A DNA stretch of 64,000 nt, from contig JAUNEG010000013.1 in assembly GCA_030525685.1 (NCBI GenBank), positions 1 to 64,000 of the forward strand, read 5' to 3'. The stretch comes from Atopobiaceae bacterium (lineage in GTDB: Bacteria > Actinomycetota > Coriobacteriia > Coriobacteriales > Atopobiaceae). Below the pieces are notes generated by a model that did not search any database, had not been told where the DNA came from, and saw nothing but the letters and a program-made list of their open reading frames with translations. Position numbers and translations under genes: made by a program. This document shows positions 16,051 through 24,916 of this stretch, piece after piece (the stretch's first letter is position 1; every line of letters begins with the position of its first letter).

Positions 16051-17241
16051 CTAGCGGGCGTTCTTGAGGATCTGCTCGATGTCCTCGACGTGCAGCTCCA
16101 TGAAGGCGCCGGCATGGTCGCCACCGCGGGCCTCCACAGCCGAGACGGCCATCTCGTGGATCTGCTCGTCAGTGGGGTTCACGCCCGCCTCGGAGAGCGA
16201 GGTCGGCATGCCGATCGAGTGGCACCACTGGTCCCATGCCTCGATGCCGCGCAGCGCCGTGGCGCGTACGTCGTCGAAGTCGTTGACCACGCCGAAGACG
16301 TTGACGCCGAACTGGGCGAATCGCTCCGGGCGCACGTCCAGGACGTACTTGGCCCACGTGGACCAGATGGCGGTGAGGCTCACGCCGTGGGCCATGTCGA
16401 ACATGGCGCCGAGCTCCTGGCCGATGGCGTGGGACGCGAAGTCGCCTACCAGGCCGGTGCCGGTGAGGCCGCAGTGCGAGAGCGAGCCGGCCCACATGAG
16501 GTTGGCGCGTGCCTCGTAGCTCGTGGGGTTGGCCAGGGCGGCCGGCACGGCGGCGCGCACGGTGCGCATGAGGCCCTCGGACATGGCGTCGATGAGCTGC
16601 GTGCCCTTCTCGCGGGTGAAGTAGCGCTCCATCGTGTGCATCATGATGTCGGCGCCGGGGGCGGCCGTCTGGAAGGCCGGCAGCGAGTAGGTGAGCTCGG
16701 GGTTCATGATCGCGAAGAGCGGACGCGCGCACTCGTGGTTGTAGGAGCGCTTGAGGACCTTCTCGCCCATCGTGTCGATGTCGATGACGGTGGAGTTGGA
16801 GGTCTCGGAGCCGGTGCCGGCGAGCGTGGAGACGGCGCCGAGCTTGGCGATCTTGTCGGTGGTCACCTTGTGGAGGAAGAGGTCCTCGAGGTCGAAGTCG
16901 TTGGCCAGGCCGTAGGCGATGGCCTTGGAGGAGTCGATGGCCGAGCCGCCGCCGACGGCGAGGACGAAGTCGGCGCCCTCGCGGCGGCAGAGCTCGACGC
17001 CCTCCTTCACGAGCGACAGGCGCGGGTTGGGGACGACGCCGTCGAACTCGACGTAGCCCACGCCGGCCTCGTCCATGCTCTTCTCGATGCGGTCGAGCAG
17101 ACCGGTGTCGCGGACGTAGTCGCCGCCCCAGTGGATGAGGGCCTTGGTGCCGCCGCACTCCTTGATCAGACGACCGGTCTCGCACTCGGTGTCCTTGCCG
17201 AAGACGACCTTGGTCGGGACGAGATACTCAAAGTTGACCAT
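16051..17241 (-). CDS. Iron-containing alcohol dehydrogenase (butanol dehydrogenase/YqhD type)
   Basis: 396-residue NAD(P)H-dependent group III alcohol dehydrogenase. Nucleotide site VGGGSAIDSSKAIAYG; metal ligands in GADIMMHTMERYF (Asp, His), SHAIGQELG (His) and MAHGVS (His). Residues GSETSNSTVI match the YqhD/BdhA branch, which reduces aldehydes of two to four carbons to alcohols. ATG 17241 follows GAGGAG. Last gene of the minus-strand catabolic block; it could reoxidise NAD(P)H using an aldehyde made by the block or elsewhere. A structured hairpin element lies in the gap before it. Confidence 0.9.
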   Translation of the reverse strand: MVNFEYLVPTKVVFGKDTECETGRLIKECGGTKALIHWGGDYVRDTGLLDRIEKSMDEAGVGYVEFDGVVPNPRLSLVKEGVELCRREGADFVLAVGGGSAIDSSKAIAYGLANDFDLEDLFLHKVTTDKIAKLGAVSTLAGTGSETSNSTVIDIDTMGEKVLKRSYNHECARPLFAIMNPELTYSLPAFQTAAPGADIMMHTMERYFTREKGTQLIDAMSEGLMRTVRAAVPAALANPTSYEARANLMWAGSLSHCGLTGTGLVGDFASHAIGQELGAMFDMAHGVSLTAIWSTWAKYVLDVRPERFAQFGVNVFGVVNDFDDVRATALRGIEAWDQWCHSIGMPTSLSEAGVNPTDEQIHEMAVSAVEARGGDHAGAFMELHVEDIEQILKNAR

Positions 17242-17272
17242 AATGACTCCTCATCGTTTCTGCCGGGGGGCG

Positions 17273-17355
17273 GCGGGTCGCAGGGCGCCGTGCTCAAACA
17301 GCTTCGGCGCAAAGAGCGCGCCTGCGGAACTGCGCGCGGCTACCCCGCGACCCGC
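17273..17355. repeat. Structured intergenic hairpin element, copy B (thiolase-alcohol dehydrogenase)
   Basis: Outer stem GCGGGTCGC / GCGACCCGC around a core at 17293-17332. Inner hairpin GGCGC-AAAGAGC-GCGCC keeps the loop of copy A while both strands of the stem have changed together. The element sits within the 144-base gap between two genes on the minus strand. Confidence 0.75.
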
Positions 17356-17385
17356 TCCCGTTGAACCGTCACTCGAACCTGGGGC

Positions 17386-18603
17386 CTACTCCGCGGTGAA
17401 GTACATCGAGATGCCCTGGCCTCCGCCGATGCACATGGAGACCATGGCGTCGCGCTTCTCGGGGTGACGGCGGGCGAGCTCGTAGGCGCACTTGATCGCG
17501 AGGACCGTGCCGGTGGCGCCGATGGGGTGACCGAGGGAGATGCCGCCGCCGTAGATGTTGACCTTCTCCTGGTCGAGGCCGAGGTCGCGGGCCACGGCGT
17601 AGGCCTGGGACGCGAAGGCCTCGTTGATCTCGAAGAAGTCGATGGCGGTGAGGTCGAGCTCGAGCTTCTCTGCCAGCTTCTTGGACGAGAAGTACGGCGC
17701 GTAGCCCATGAGCGACGCGTCGTAGCCGGCGATGGCGAAGCCGCGGATGGCGACCATCGGGGTGCAGCCGAGCTCCTCGGCCTTGGCGCGGGTCATGATG
17801 ACCACGGCGGCCGCGGCGTCGTTCAGGGAGGAGGAGTTGCCGGCCGTGACGCTGCCGGTCCCGTCGGTGACGAAGCACGGGCGGAGCTTAGCGAGGCTCT
17901 CGGCGGTCACGCCCTCGCGCGGGCCCTCGTCGGTGTCGAAGACGGTGACGGCGCCCTTGCGGCCCTTGACCTCGACGGGGACGATCTCCTGGGCGAAGAC
18001 GCCGTCGGCCACGGCCTTGCAGGCGCGCTGCTGGCTGCGGGCGGCGAAGGCGTCCTGCTCCTCGCGGCTCACGTTGAACTTCTTGGCGACGTTCTCGGCG
18101 GTGACGCCGTTGTGGGACATGTCGAGCGGCCAGGTGAGGATGTCGATCACGCCGTCCTCGAACTGCTTGTGGCCCATGCGGGCGCCCCAGCGGGCGTCGG
18201 TCACGTAGTACGGGAGCTGCGAGAGGCTCTCGGAGCCGCCGGCCACCACGACCTCGGCCTGACCGGTCTGGATCTCCATGATGCCGTCGGCGATGGACTG
18301 GAGGCCCGACCCGCACTGGCGGTTCACGGAGTAGGCGCAGGTCTCGTTGGGGAGGCCGGCCTTGAGGCTGATGGCGCGGGCGACGAAGCCGTTGGGACCC
18401 CAGGAGCCCACCTGGCCGATGATGCACTCGTCGACGGCCGCCGGGTCGATCCCGGCGCGCCTCACGGCCTCGCCCACGACGAGGGCGCCCATGTCGATGG
18501 CGGAGACGGTCTTGAGGCTGCCGCCGAACTTGGCGATCGGCGTGCGGGCGCCGGAGACGATGACGATGTCGTCGGGACGCTTGTCAAAGGTGCGGCTGCT
18601 CAT
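17386..18603 (-). CDS. thl: Acetyl-CoA C-acetyltransferase (thiolase)
   Basis: 405-residue biosynthetic-type thiolase that condenses two acetyl-CoA to acetoacetyl-CoA or runs in reverse. Active-site Cys in NRQCGSGLQ, NEAFA, the His in GHPIGATG and the second Cys in MCIGGGQG are all present. ATG 18603 has GGAAGGAAG upstream. Forms a functional pair with the 3-hydroxyacyl-CoA dehydrogenase 48 bases upstream; no crotonase or butyryl-CoA dehydrogenase is seen nearby. Confidence 0.95.
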   Translation of the reverse strand: MSSRTFDKRPDDIVIVSGARTPIAKFGGSLKTVSAIDMGALVVGEAVRRAGIDPAAVDECIIGQVGSWGPNGFVARAISLKAGLPNETCAYSVNRQCGSGLQSIADGIMEIQTGQAEVVVAGGSESLSQLPYYVTDARWGARMGHKQFEDGVIDILTWPLDMSHNGVTAENVAKKFNVSREEQDAFAARSQQRACKAVADGVFAQEIVPVEVKGRKGAVTVFDTDEGPREGVTAESLAKLRPCFVTDGTGSVTAGNSSSLNDAAAAVVIMTRAKAEELGCTPMVAIRGFAIAGYDASLMGYAPYFSSKKLAEKLELDLTAIDFFEINEAFASQAYAVARDLGLDQEKVNIYGGGISLGHPIGATGTVLAIKCAYELARRHPEKRDAMVSMCIGGGQGISMYFTAE

Positions 18604-18651
18604 GTTCTTCCTTCCTGGAGGGTTGCGGTTCGGGGTCCTTCTCGCCGGGCG

Positions 18652-19503
18652 CTACTCGTAGTCGTAGAAGCCGTGGCCGGACTTGCGGCCCAGCCTGCCG
18701 GCGTCGAGCAGCTCCTTGAAGATCGGGGCGGGACGATAGAGGTCGTCGTGGTCGTAGCCCTCGTAGAGGTTCATGAGGGAGGCGTAGACCACGTCGATGC
18801 CCGAGAAGTCCATGAGCTCGCAGGGGCCCATCGGGTGGTTGCAGGCCAGCTTCATGGCCGTGTCCACGTCCGCCGGGGAGACGCCCTCGGAGACGAGCCA
18901 GGCGCCCATGTTCTCGTAGGGGTTGATGATGCGGTTGACGATGAAGCCGGGGGTGTTGGGGGCGGACGCGGCGGTCTTGCCGATGGCCTCGGCAAGCTCG
19001 CGGGTGGCCTCGTAGGCCTCGTCGGAGGTCTTCTCGCCGCGGATGATCTCAACGAGCTTCATGACGGGCGCGGGATAGAAGAAGTGCATGCCCAGGACGG
19101 ACTCGGGACGGCTCGTGGCGGCGGCGATCTCGTCGATGTCGATGCCAGAGGTGTTGGTGAGAAGGACGGCGCCCGCATCGGCGTTGGCGTCGACCTGCTT
19201 GAAGGTGGCCTGCTTGAGGTCGAGGCGCTCGGGGACGGCCTCGATCACGAACTTGGCGCCGGCGAGCTGGGCGTAGTCGGTCGAGTAGGAGAGGTTGCCG
19301 AGCACGGCGTCGCACTCCTCCTGGGTCATCTTGCCCTTGGCGACCTTCTTCTGCACGAGGCCGGTGACGAGCGCCTGGGCCTTGTCGAGCGGCTCCCGGG
19401 CGATGTCGAGGTTGACGACGGTGAGCCCCGCCTGCGCGCACGCCTGGGCGATGCCACCTCCCATGAGGCCGGAACCGATGACCGCTACCTTGACGTTCTC
19501 CAT
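18652..19503 (-). CDS. hbd: 3-hydroxyacyl-CoA (3-hydroxybutyryl-CoA) dehydrogenase
   Basis: 283-residue single-domain dehydrogenase, NAD site VAVIGSGLMGGGIAQACAQ at the N-terminus, catalytic His in LGMHFFYPAPVMKLVEI, and PGFIVNRIINPYENMG, NHPMGPCELMDFSG downstream. Length equals clostridial Hbd proteins. Interconverts 3-hydroxybutyryl-CoA and acetoacetyl-CoA. AAGGGAG precedes ATG 19503. Lies between the CoA transferase and thiolase genes, which suits a route from 3-hydroxybutyrate or acetoacetate to acetyl-CoA, or the reverse. Confidence 0.95.
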   Translation of the reverse strand: MENVKVAVIGSGLMGGGIAQACAQAGLTVVNLDIAREPLDKAQALVTGLVQKKVAKGKMTQEECDAVLGNLSYSTDYAQLAGAKFVIEAVPERLDLKQATFKQVDANADAGAVLLTNTSGIDIDEIAAATSRPESVLGMHFFYPAPVMKLVEIIRGEKTSDEAYEATRELAEAIGKTAASAPNTPGFIVNRIINPYENMGAWLVSEGVSPADVDTAMKLACNHPMGPCELMDFSGIDVVYASLMNLYEGYDHDDLYRPAPIFKELLDAGRLGRKSGHGFYDYE

Positions 19504-19549
19504 TGCTTGCTCCCTTTCTCTTCTTGGCCAGTTGCCTCTGGGGTGTGCC

Positions 19550-21142
19550 TTACGCGCCGAGCGACTCGGCGAAGCCGCACGGGCCGTCCGTGCGGAAGAG
19601 CGCGGCGTCCATCTCGCGCAGGTCGGACGACACGATGGGCGAGAAGTCCATCATGTCGAGCACCTGCGTCTGGAGGTCGACGCCCGGGGCGATCTCGGTG
19701 AGCATGACGCCCTCGGGCACGAGCTCGAAGACCGCGCGCTCCGTGACCACCACGACCCGCTGGCCCTCCCTGCGCGCCGCGGGGCCGTTGAAGGAGAGCT
19801 GGCCCACATGGGAGACCATCTTCTTGATGGCGCCCTCCTGGAGGATGGTGAGCCTGCCGTCCGAGAAGTCGTAGCGTGCGCCCTTGGCGGTGAAGGTGCC
19901 GAGGAAGACGACCGTCTTGGCGTTCTGCGTGATGTCGACGAAGCCGCCGGCGCCGGCGCAGCGCGGGCCCATCTTGGTGGAGTTGACGTTGCCCTCGCCG
20001 TCGAGCTCGCCCATGCCCATGTAGGTCACGTCGACGCCCGCGCCGTCGTAGTAGTCGAACTGCTCGGGGTGGCTCACCATGGCGAGCAGGTTCTGGCCGA
20101 TGCCGAAGTCGATGCCGCCGAGCTGGACGCCGCCGTAGATGCCGCTCTCGACGGTGATCATCACCTGGTCGGAGAGGCCCTCCTCGGCCACGACGCGGCC
20201 CATCATGTCGTTGGGGATGCCGGTGCCGAGGTTGACCACGCAGCCCGGGTAGAGCTCCTTGCATCCGCGACGGGCGATGAGCTTGCGCTCGTTGAAGGGC
20301 GCGGGCTCCACCGCGGAGGCGGGCACGCGGAGCTTGCCCACGTAGGACGGGTCGAAGTAGATGGAGGACGTCATGCGGTGGTCCTCCTCCGGGTTGGGGC
20401 AGACCACGACCTTGTCGATGAACACGCCGGGGACGGTCACGTCCTTGGGGTTGATCGTGCCGGTCTGGGCGACTTCGCGCACCTGGGCGATGACCTGGCC
20501 CCCGTAGCGCTTGGTGGCGAGCACCGCGTTGAAGACCTCGAGCTTCATGGCCTCGTCGGTGGTGGTGAGGTTGCCCATCTCGTCGCAGGCGGTGCCGCGG
20601 ATCAGGCACACGTCGATGGGGACCTCGTGGTAGAACATGTACTCCTCGCCGTGGAGCTCGATGACCTCGGAGATGTCGGGGAGCTCCTTGGTGCACTCGT
20701 TCATCTTGCCGCCCTCGACGCGCGGGTCGATGAAGGTGCCCAGGCCGACCTTGCTCATCTTGCCCGGCAGGCCGCACGCCATGGAGCGGTAGAGCTGGGC
20801 GATCTGGCCCTGGGGCAGGCAGTAGGCCTCGACCTGGTTGTTGGCGATCATGTCCATCCAGCGCGGCTGGAGGCCCCAGTGGCTGCCGATGATGCGCGTC
20901 ACGAGACCCTCGTGCGCGAGGTGCTGGATGCCTCGGGCGCGATCGGACTGGCCGCACGAGTGCAGCAGCGTGAGGCCGCAGGGGTGGCCGGTCTCGAGGA
21001 AGCGCTGCTCGATGGCCTTGAGGTTGGACTCGGAGGCCGAGACGAGCGTCATGCCGATCGTGCAGATCGTCGCTCCGTCCGGGATGGAGGCTGCCACCTC
21101 CTCCGGGGTGACGAAGGTTGCCGCGAGCGCGTTTGCTGCCAT
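19550..21142 (-). CDS. Acyl-CoA:acetate / 3-ketoacid CoA transferase (single-chain)
   Basis: 530-residue type I CoA transferase with the alpha- and beta-like halves fused, as in YdiF and propionate CoA-transferase. The C-terminal half carries the catalytic Glu in TVESGIYGG. VNLGTGIPNDM and KMGPRCAGAGGFVDI are conserved. It moves CoA between acetyl-CoA and short acids such as butyrate, propionate or acetoacetate; chain specificity is not readable. Start at ATG 21142 with GAGAGG, 3 bases after the acyl-CoA synthetase stop, indicating tight coupling. Confidence 0.9.
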   Translation of the reverse strand: MAANALAATFVTPEEVAASIPDGATICTIGMTLVSASESNLKAIEQRFLETGHPCGLTLLHSCGQSDRARGIQHLAHEGLVTRIIGSHWGLQPRWMDMIANNQVEAYCLPQGQIAQLYRSMACGLPGKMSKVGLGTFIDPRVEGGKMNECTKELPDISEVIELHGEEYMFYHEVPIDVCLIRGTACDEMGNLTTTDEAMKLEVFNAVLATKRYGGQVIAQVREVAQTGTINPKDVTVPGVFIDKVVVCPNPEEDHRMTSSIYFDPSYVGKLRVPASAVEPAPFNERKLIARRGCKELYPGCVVNLGTGIPNDMMGRVVAEEGLSDQVMITVESGIYGGVQLGGIDFGIGQNLLAMVSHPEQFDYYDGAGVDVTYMGMGELDGEGNVNSTKMGPRCAGAGGFVDITQNAKTVVFLGTFTAKGARYDFSDGRLTILQEGAIKKMVSHVGQLSFNGPAARREGQRVVVVTERAVFELVPEGVMLTEIAPGVDLQTQVLDMMDFSPIVSSDLREMDAALFRTDGPCGFAESLGA

Positions 21143-21145
21143 GAG

Positions 21146-22765
21146 CTACCTCTCCTCTGTCGTTGGGGTCTTGAGCGAGTCGAGCACGAGGGCGCGGACC
21201 GCGCGGCGGTCGGGCTTGTCCCCGCGCGTGGTGGGGATCGCGTCCACGAAGACCACGTGGACGGGGATCTTGAAGTGGGCGATGCGGCCGCGGAGGGCGT
21301 CGGTGAGCTCGCGCTCGGTGGGCGCGGTCCCGGGGGCGGGCACCACGGCCGCCACGGGGACCTCGCCGTAGAGCTCGTCGGGGATGCCGGCGGCGCAGCA
21401 GGCCGAGACGAACGGCAGCTCGCAGATGACCTCCTCGAGCGCCGAGCACCAGACCTTCTCGCCGCCGCGGTTGATCATGTCCTTCTTGCGGTCGACGACC
21501 CAGACCATGCCCTCGGCGTTGACGCGGGCCATGTCGCCGGTGGCGAGCCAGCCCTCCGCGTCCGGGCCGGGCGCGGCGTCCCCGTAGTAGCCCTCGGTGA
21601 CGCAGGCGCCGCGGAGCATGAGCTCGCCCGTCTCGCCGGGTGCGACCTCGGCGCCGGACTCGTCCACGATCTTGGCGTCGACGCCCGGCACGGGCTTGCC
21701 CGTGGCGCCGGCGTAGACGGAGGTGGGCGAGTCGAGCGGGAAGAGCAGGGCCGGCGAGGCGGTCTCGGTCATGCCGTAGACCACCTGGAAGGTGGCCGTA
21801 GGCATCCACTCGTGGAAGGCCCGCATGGCCGGCAGCGGCTCGTAGCTCGAGCCCGAGAGCATCGCGCGGACGCTCGGCAGCTCGGGGAAATCGTCGCGCA
21901 GGGGCAGGAGCTCGGCGAAGGAGGTCGGCGAGCCGTGCAGGTAGGTGATCTCGTCGTCGCGCACGCAGGTGAGCACGCGACGGGCATCGAAGAGCCGGTG
22001 CAGGTAGGTCGTGGCGCCCACGTAGACGAACTGGACGAGAAGCGCGATGAGCCCGGTCACGTGGTAGATGGGGATCGGTATGAGGCAGCGGTCCTCGGGC
22101 GTGGTCCCCATGAGTCGCGCGTAGACCATCGCGGCGTGGCAGACGTTGTAGTTGCGCAGCACGACGCCCTTGGCGGCCGAGGTGGTGCCGCTCGTGAACA
22201 TCATGATCACGGGGTCCTCGGGCCCGCCCGCGGCGTCGACGCCCACGCCCGAGAGGCCGGCGAAGCCGTAGCCGCCCGCGACGCCGCGCGACCACACCAC
22301 GGGAACGCCCAGGCCCTCGAACGAGGGGGCCCAGGCCTCGAACTCCTCGCCCGCCACGAGCGCGGACAGGTCGGCGGCGCGTACGAGCGAGCGCGCCTCG
22401 GGCTCGCGATACTTGGTGGGGATGGGGACGCACACGGCCCCGAGCCTGGAGATCGCATAGAGCGTCACGGCGAACTCGAGGTCGGCGTGCATGAGCAGGC
22501 CCACGTTGTCCCCGCGGGAGACGCCCGTGGAGGCAAGGTGGGCAGCGAGCTCGTCGACGCGGGTGAGAAGCCCCGAGAAGCTCGTGGCGCGGTGCCAGTC
22601 GTCCACGATCGCCGTGGCGCCGGGGGTGCGGCGGGCCGTGCCGAGCAGCATGTGGTAGAGGCTGGCGGGAAGGTCGTCATAGGTGATGACGGCACGGCCG
22701 CCGAAGGACCGCGGGGACATCCCCCGCTGCAGCGCGCGGTTCCAGCACGCAGAGCCCGAGATCAC
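21146..22765 (-). CDS. AMP-forming acyl-CoA synthetase
   Basis: 539-residue ANL-superfamily ligase. P-loop MMFTSGTTSAAKGVV, the YGMTET adenylate motif, ATGDMARV with the hinge region DRKKDMINRGGEKV, but the usual C-terminal catalytic Lys region reads TTRGDKPDRRAV. It activates a carboxylic acid to acyl-CoA via an acyl-AMP. GTG 22765 is chosen because GGAGGGGAGC precedes it and it overlaps the glycerate kinase stop as GTGA; an ATG at 22720 is a weaker choice. Substrate unknown; the adjoining CoA genes suggest a short or hydroxy acid. Confidence 0.88.
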   Translation of the reverse strand: MISGSACWNRALQRGMSPRSFGGRAVITYDDLPASLYHMLLGTARRTPGATAIVDDWHRATSFSGLLTRVDELAAHLASTGVSRGDNVGLLMHADLEFAVTLYAISRLGAVCVPIPTKYREPEARSLVRAADLSALVAGEEFEAWAPSFEGLGVPVVWSRGVAGGYGFAGLSGVGVDAAGGPEDPVIMMFTSGTTSAAKGVVLRNYNVCHAAMVYARLMGTTPEDRCLIPIPIYHVTGLIALLVQFVYVGATTYLHRLFDARRVLTCVRDDEITYLHGSPTSFAELLPLRDDFPELPSVRAMLSGSSYEPLPAMRAFHEWMPTATFQVVYGMTETASPALLFPLDSPTSVYAGATGKPVPGVDAKIVDESGAEVAPGETGELMLRGACVTEGYYGDAAPGPDAEGWLATGDMARVNAEGMVWVVDRKKDMINRGGEKVWCSALEEVICELPFVSACCAAGIPDELYGEVPVAAVVPAPGTAPTERELTDALRGRIAHFKIPVHVVFVDAIPTTRGDKPDRRAVRALVLDSLKTPTTEER

Positions 22766-23916
22766 GAGCGCTCCCCTCCCAACCGTCTTCCGATCGACAG
22801 CAGCGAGAAGGTCCTTCTCGCCGCCAGGACGAAGTTCTCCTCGGCGTGCGCGAGCACGTCGGAAAGGGATGCCGCGTCGATGACCGTGGGAACGAGCGCG
22901 CCGACGCCGCAGCCGAGAAGCTCGGTGGCGTCCGCGTCCATGCCGCCGACGATCGCGACGCAGGGGACGCCCGCCGCCCGGCAGCGCGCGGCGACGCCGC
23001 TGATCACCTTGCCGTGTGCGGACTGCGCGTCGGCGTGGCCCTCCCCCGTCACGCACAGCGCGGCGCCCTCGAGGGCGTCATCGAGCCCGACGAGGTCGAG
23101 CACCCACTCGACGCCGGGGACGACCTCGGCGGAGAGGAACAGGCGAGCGGCGGCGCCGAGCCCGCCTGCCGCGCCCATGCCGCCCTCCTGGGCAACGAGC
23201 GTGCCGAAGGTCCGCTCGAGTACGGTCGCGTAGGAGCGCATGCCCGCCTCGAGGCGCTCGAGCGCCTCCGGGGAGGCGCCCTTCTGCGGGCCGAAGACGT
23301 AGGTGGCACCGCGCTCGCCGACCAGGGGGTTGTCGACGTCGCACATGACGTGGAAGCGGGTGGCACGGAGGCGCGGGTCGAGCCCGGAGAGGTCGATCGA
23401 GGCCACGCGCTGGAGGTCGGCGCCGCAGCCTCGGAGCTCCTCTCCCTCGGCGTCGAGGAAGCGCGCTCCCAGGGCACGGGCGAAGCCCATGCCGCCGTCG
23501 TTGGTGGCGGATCCGCCTATGGCGAGCGAGACGTCGGTGGCGCCGTGGTCGAGCGCGTCCAGGACGAGCTGGCCCGTGCCGTAGGTGCTCGCGCGCAGCG
23601 GGTCGAGCGCCTCGCGCGGCACGAGGGTTATCCCCGAGGCGGCCGCCATCTCGATGACGGCGCGGTCGCCGGGCAGAAGGCCGTACGTGGCACGGACGGG
23701 ATCGCCGAGCGGACCCTCGACCTCGGCCGAGACGAGGCTTCCGTCGGTTGCCGCCACGACCGCCTCGACCGTGCCCTCGCCGCCGTCGGCCACGCCGAGG
23801 CCGAGGCACTCGACGTCGCCGAACGCGGCGCGGGCCTCGGCCTCAAGCAGCTTCGCCGCACGTGTCGACGAGATCGTCCCCTTGAACGAGTCGCATGCGA
23901 AGACGAGGCGCATCAT
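22762..23916 (-). CDS. glxK: Glycerate 2-kinase (GarK/GlxK type)
   Basis: 384-residue glycerate kinase family 1 protein, making 2-phosphoglycerate (rarely 3-phosphoglycerate) from D-glycerate. Conserved N-terminus CDSFKGTISS, ADGGEGTVEA, the IGGSATNDGGMG loop and GGMGAAGGLGAAAR. Two adjacent ATGs (23916, 23913) are possible; GGAGG lies in the end of the aldolase gene. The C-terminal coding region contains a perfect palindrome of the recurring GCGAGAAGG motif at 22803-22821. It directly follows the aldolase, suggesting the sugar's three-carbon fragment enters glycolysis as phosphoglycerate. Confidence 0.9.
   Translation of the reverse strand: MMRLVFACDSFKGTISSTRAAKLLEAEARAAFGDVECLGLGVADGGEGTVEAVVAATDGSLVSAEVEGPLGDPVRATYGLLPGDRAVIEMAAASGITLVPREALDPLRASTYGTGQLVLDALDHGATDVSLAIGGSATNDGGMGFARALGARFLDAEGEELRGCGADLQRVASIDLSGLDPRLRATRFHVMCDVDNPLVGERGATYVFGPQKGASPEALERLEAGMRSYATVLERTFGTLVAQEGGMGAAGGLGAAARLFLSAEVVPGVEWVLDLVGLDDALEGAALCVTGEGHADAQSAHGKVISGVAARCRAAGVPCVAIVGGMDADATELLGCGVGALVPTVIDAASLSDVLAHAEENFVLAARRTFSLLSIGRRLGGERS
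22803..22821. repeat. Perfect palindrome of the recurring motif
   Basis: GCGAGAAGG-T-CCTTCTCGC: two inverted copies of the genome motif meeting at one central base, inside the glycerate kinase coding region. Confidence 0.8.
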
Positions 23917-23921
23917 GGCAG

Positions 23922-24812
23922 CTAGTCCGCCTCCTCCATCTTGCCCTCGCCGAACCGATAGCGGCCCGAGGAGCCGAAGAGGCGCATGTAGCGAGCGAGC
24001 CACTCGGTGGCCTTCTCCTCGGCTGCGACGGAGAGCAGGAGGTAGTCAGGACGCTCGTTCTCGGCCATGTACTCGCGCAGGGCGGCGACGTAGGCGGCCG
24101 AGTAGTCGGTCCAGAGGTTGATCTTGTTGATGCCGCCCTCGACGGCGCGACGGAAGTTGTCGTCGCCGGCGCCGGAGCCGCCGTGGAGCACGAGCGGGTA
24201 GTCCTCGCCGAGGGCCTCCTTGATCTCGGCCAGGCGGCCGAAGTCGAGCTGGGGGACGTAGTCGGCGGGGTACTTGCCGTGGGCGGTGCCGATGGCCACC
24301 GCGAGCGCGTCGCAGCCGGTGCGCTCGACGAAATCGACGGCCATGTCAACCTTGGTATACATGTCATCGGAACGACCGTCGCCGTCGGCCGCCTGGCCGA
24401 CATGGCCGAGCTCGGCCTCGACGGACGCACCGTTGGCGTGCGCGAACGCCACGACCTGCTGGACGCGGCGGATGTTTTCCTCGAAGGGCAGGCTGGAGGC
24501 GTCGCACATGACGCTCGAGAAACCAGCCTTGATGCAGCGGCAGATGTCCTCGAACTCGGCGCCGTGGTCGAGGTTCAGGGCCACGGGGACGTTCAGGGGC
24601 TCCGCCAGGGCCTCCACCATGGGGACGAAGGCCTCGGGAATCGCGTTCATGTGAATCTGACGCGGGGAGACGTCGATGATCAGCGCGGACTTCTCGGCCT
24701 CCGCCGCGGCGAGCGCGGCGCGAACCATGTTGAGGTCCGGGCAGTTGGGGGCGGGAACGGCATAGTGGTTGACGCTGGCGTGCCGAAGCATTTCTCTCAT
24801 GGAGACGTACAT
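23922..24812 (-). CDS. Class II ketose-bisphosphate aldolase (FbaA/GatY/KbaY family)
   Basis: 296-residue zinc-dependent aldolase. Catalytic Asp and Zn ligand His in NLDHGAEFE, Glu in EAELGHVG, Zn His in GTAHGKYP, and the phosphate-binding HGGSGAGDDN. Such enzymes cleave fructose- or tagatose-bisphosphate or related ketose phosphates into DHAP and an aldehyde. ATG 24812 has AGGAGG at ideal spacing. Its place after PTS genes and before glycerate kinase suggests it cleaves the imported phosphorylated sugar; the exact substrate is not determined. Confidence 0.88.
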   Translation of the reverse strand: MYVSMREMLRHASVNHYAVPAPNCPDLNMVRAALAAAEAEKSALIIDVSPRQIHMNAIPEAFVPMVEALAEPLNVPVALNLDHGAEFEDICRCIKAGFSSVMCDASSLPFEENIRRVQQVVAFAHANGASVEAELGHVGQAADGDGRSDDMYTKVDMAVDFVERTGCDALAVAIGTAHGKYPADYVPQLDFGRLAEIKEALGEDYPLVLHGGSGAGDDNFRRAVEGGINKINLWTDYSAAYVAALREYMAENERPDYLLLSVAAEEKATEWLARYMRLFGSSGRYRFGEGKMEEAD

Positions 24813-24871
24813 GGTGGGTCCTCCTCTATGCCCAATTCCCATGGGGGCCGTTCGGCCCGGTTTCTGAAAAG

Positions 24872-24898
24872 GGCGGGGGAGGTTTTCCCTCCCCCGCC
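24872..24898 (-). terminator. Hairpin terminator/attenuator after the EIIC gene
   Basis: Stem GGCGGGGGAGG / CCTCCCCCGCC with a TTTTC loop, followed on the minus strand by CTTTTC. It lies between EIIC and the aldolase gene and may lower expression of the downstream enzymes relative to the transporter. Confidence 0.8.
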
Positions 24899-24916
24899 GC
24901 ATGGCAGGTGGTGGTA

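Noticed and set aside
19295-23233. A 1,312-codon plus-strand open frame
   Set aside because: It lies opposite well-recognised minus-strand enzymes and is His/Arg/Ala/Gly-rich shadow sequence.
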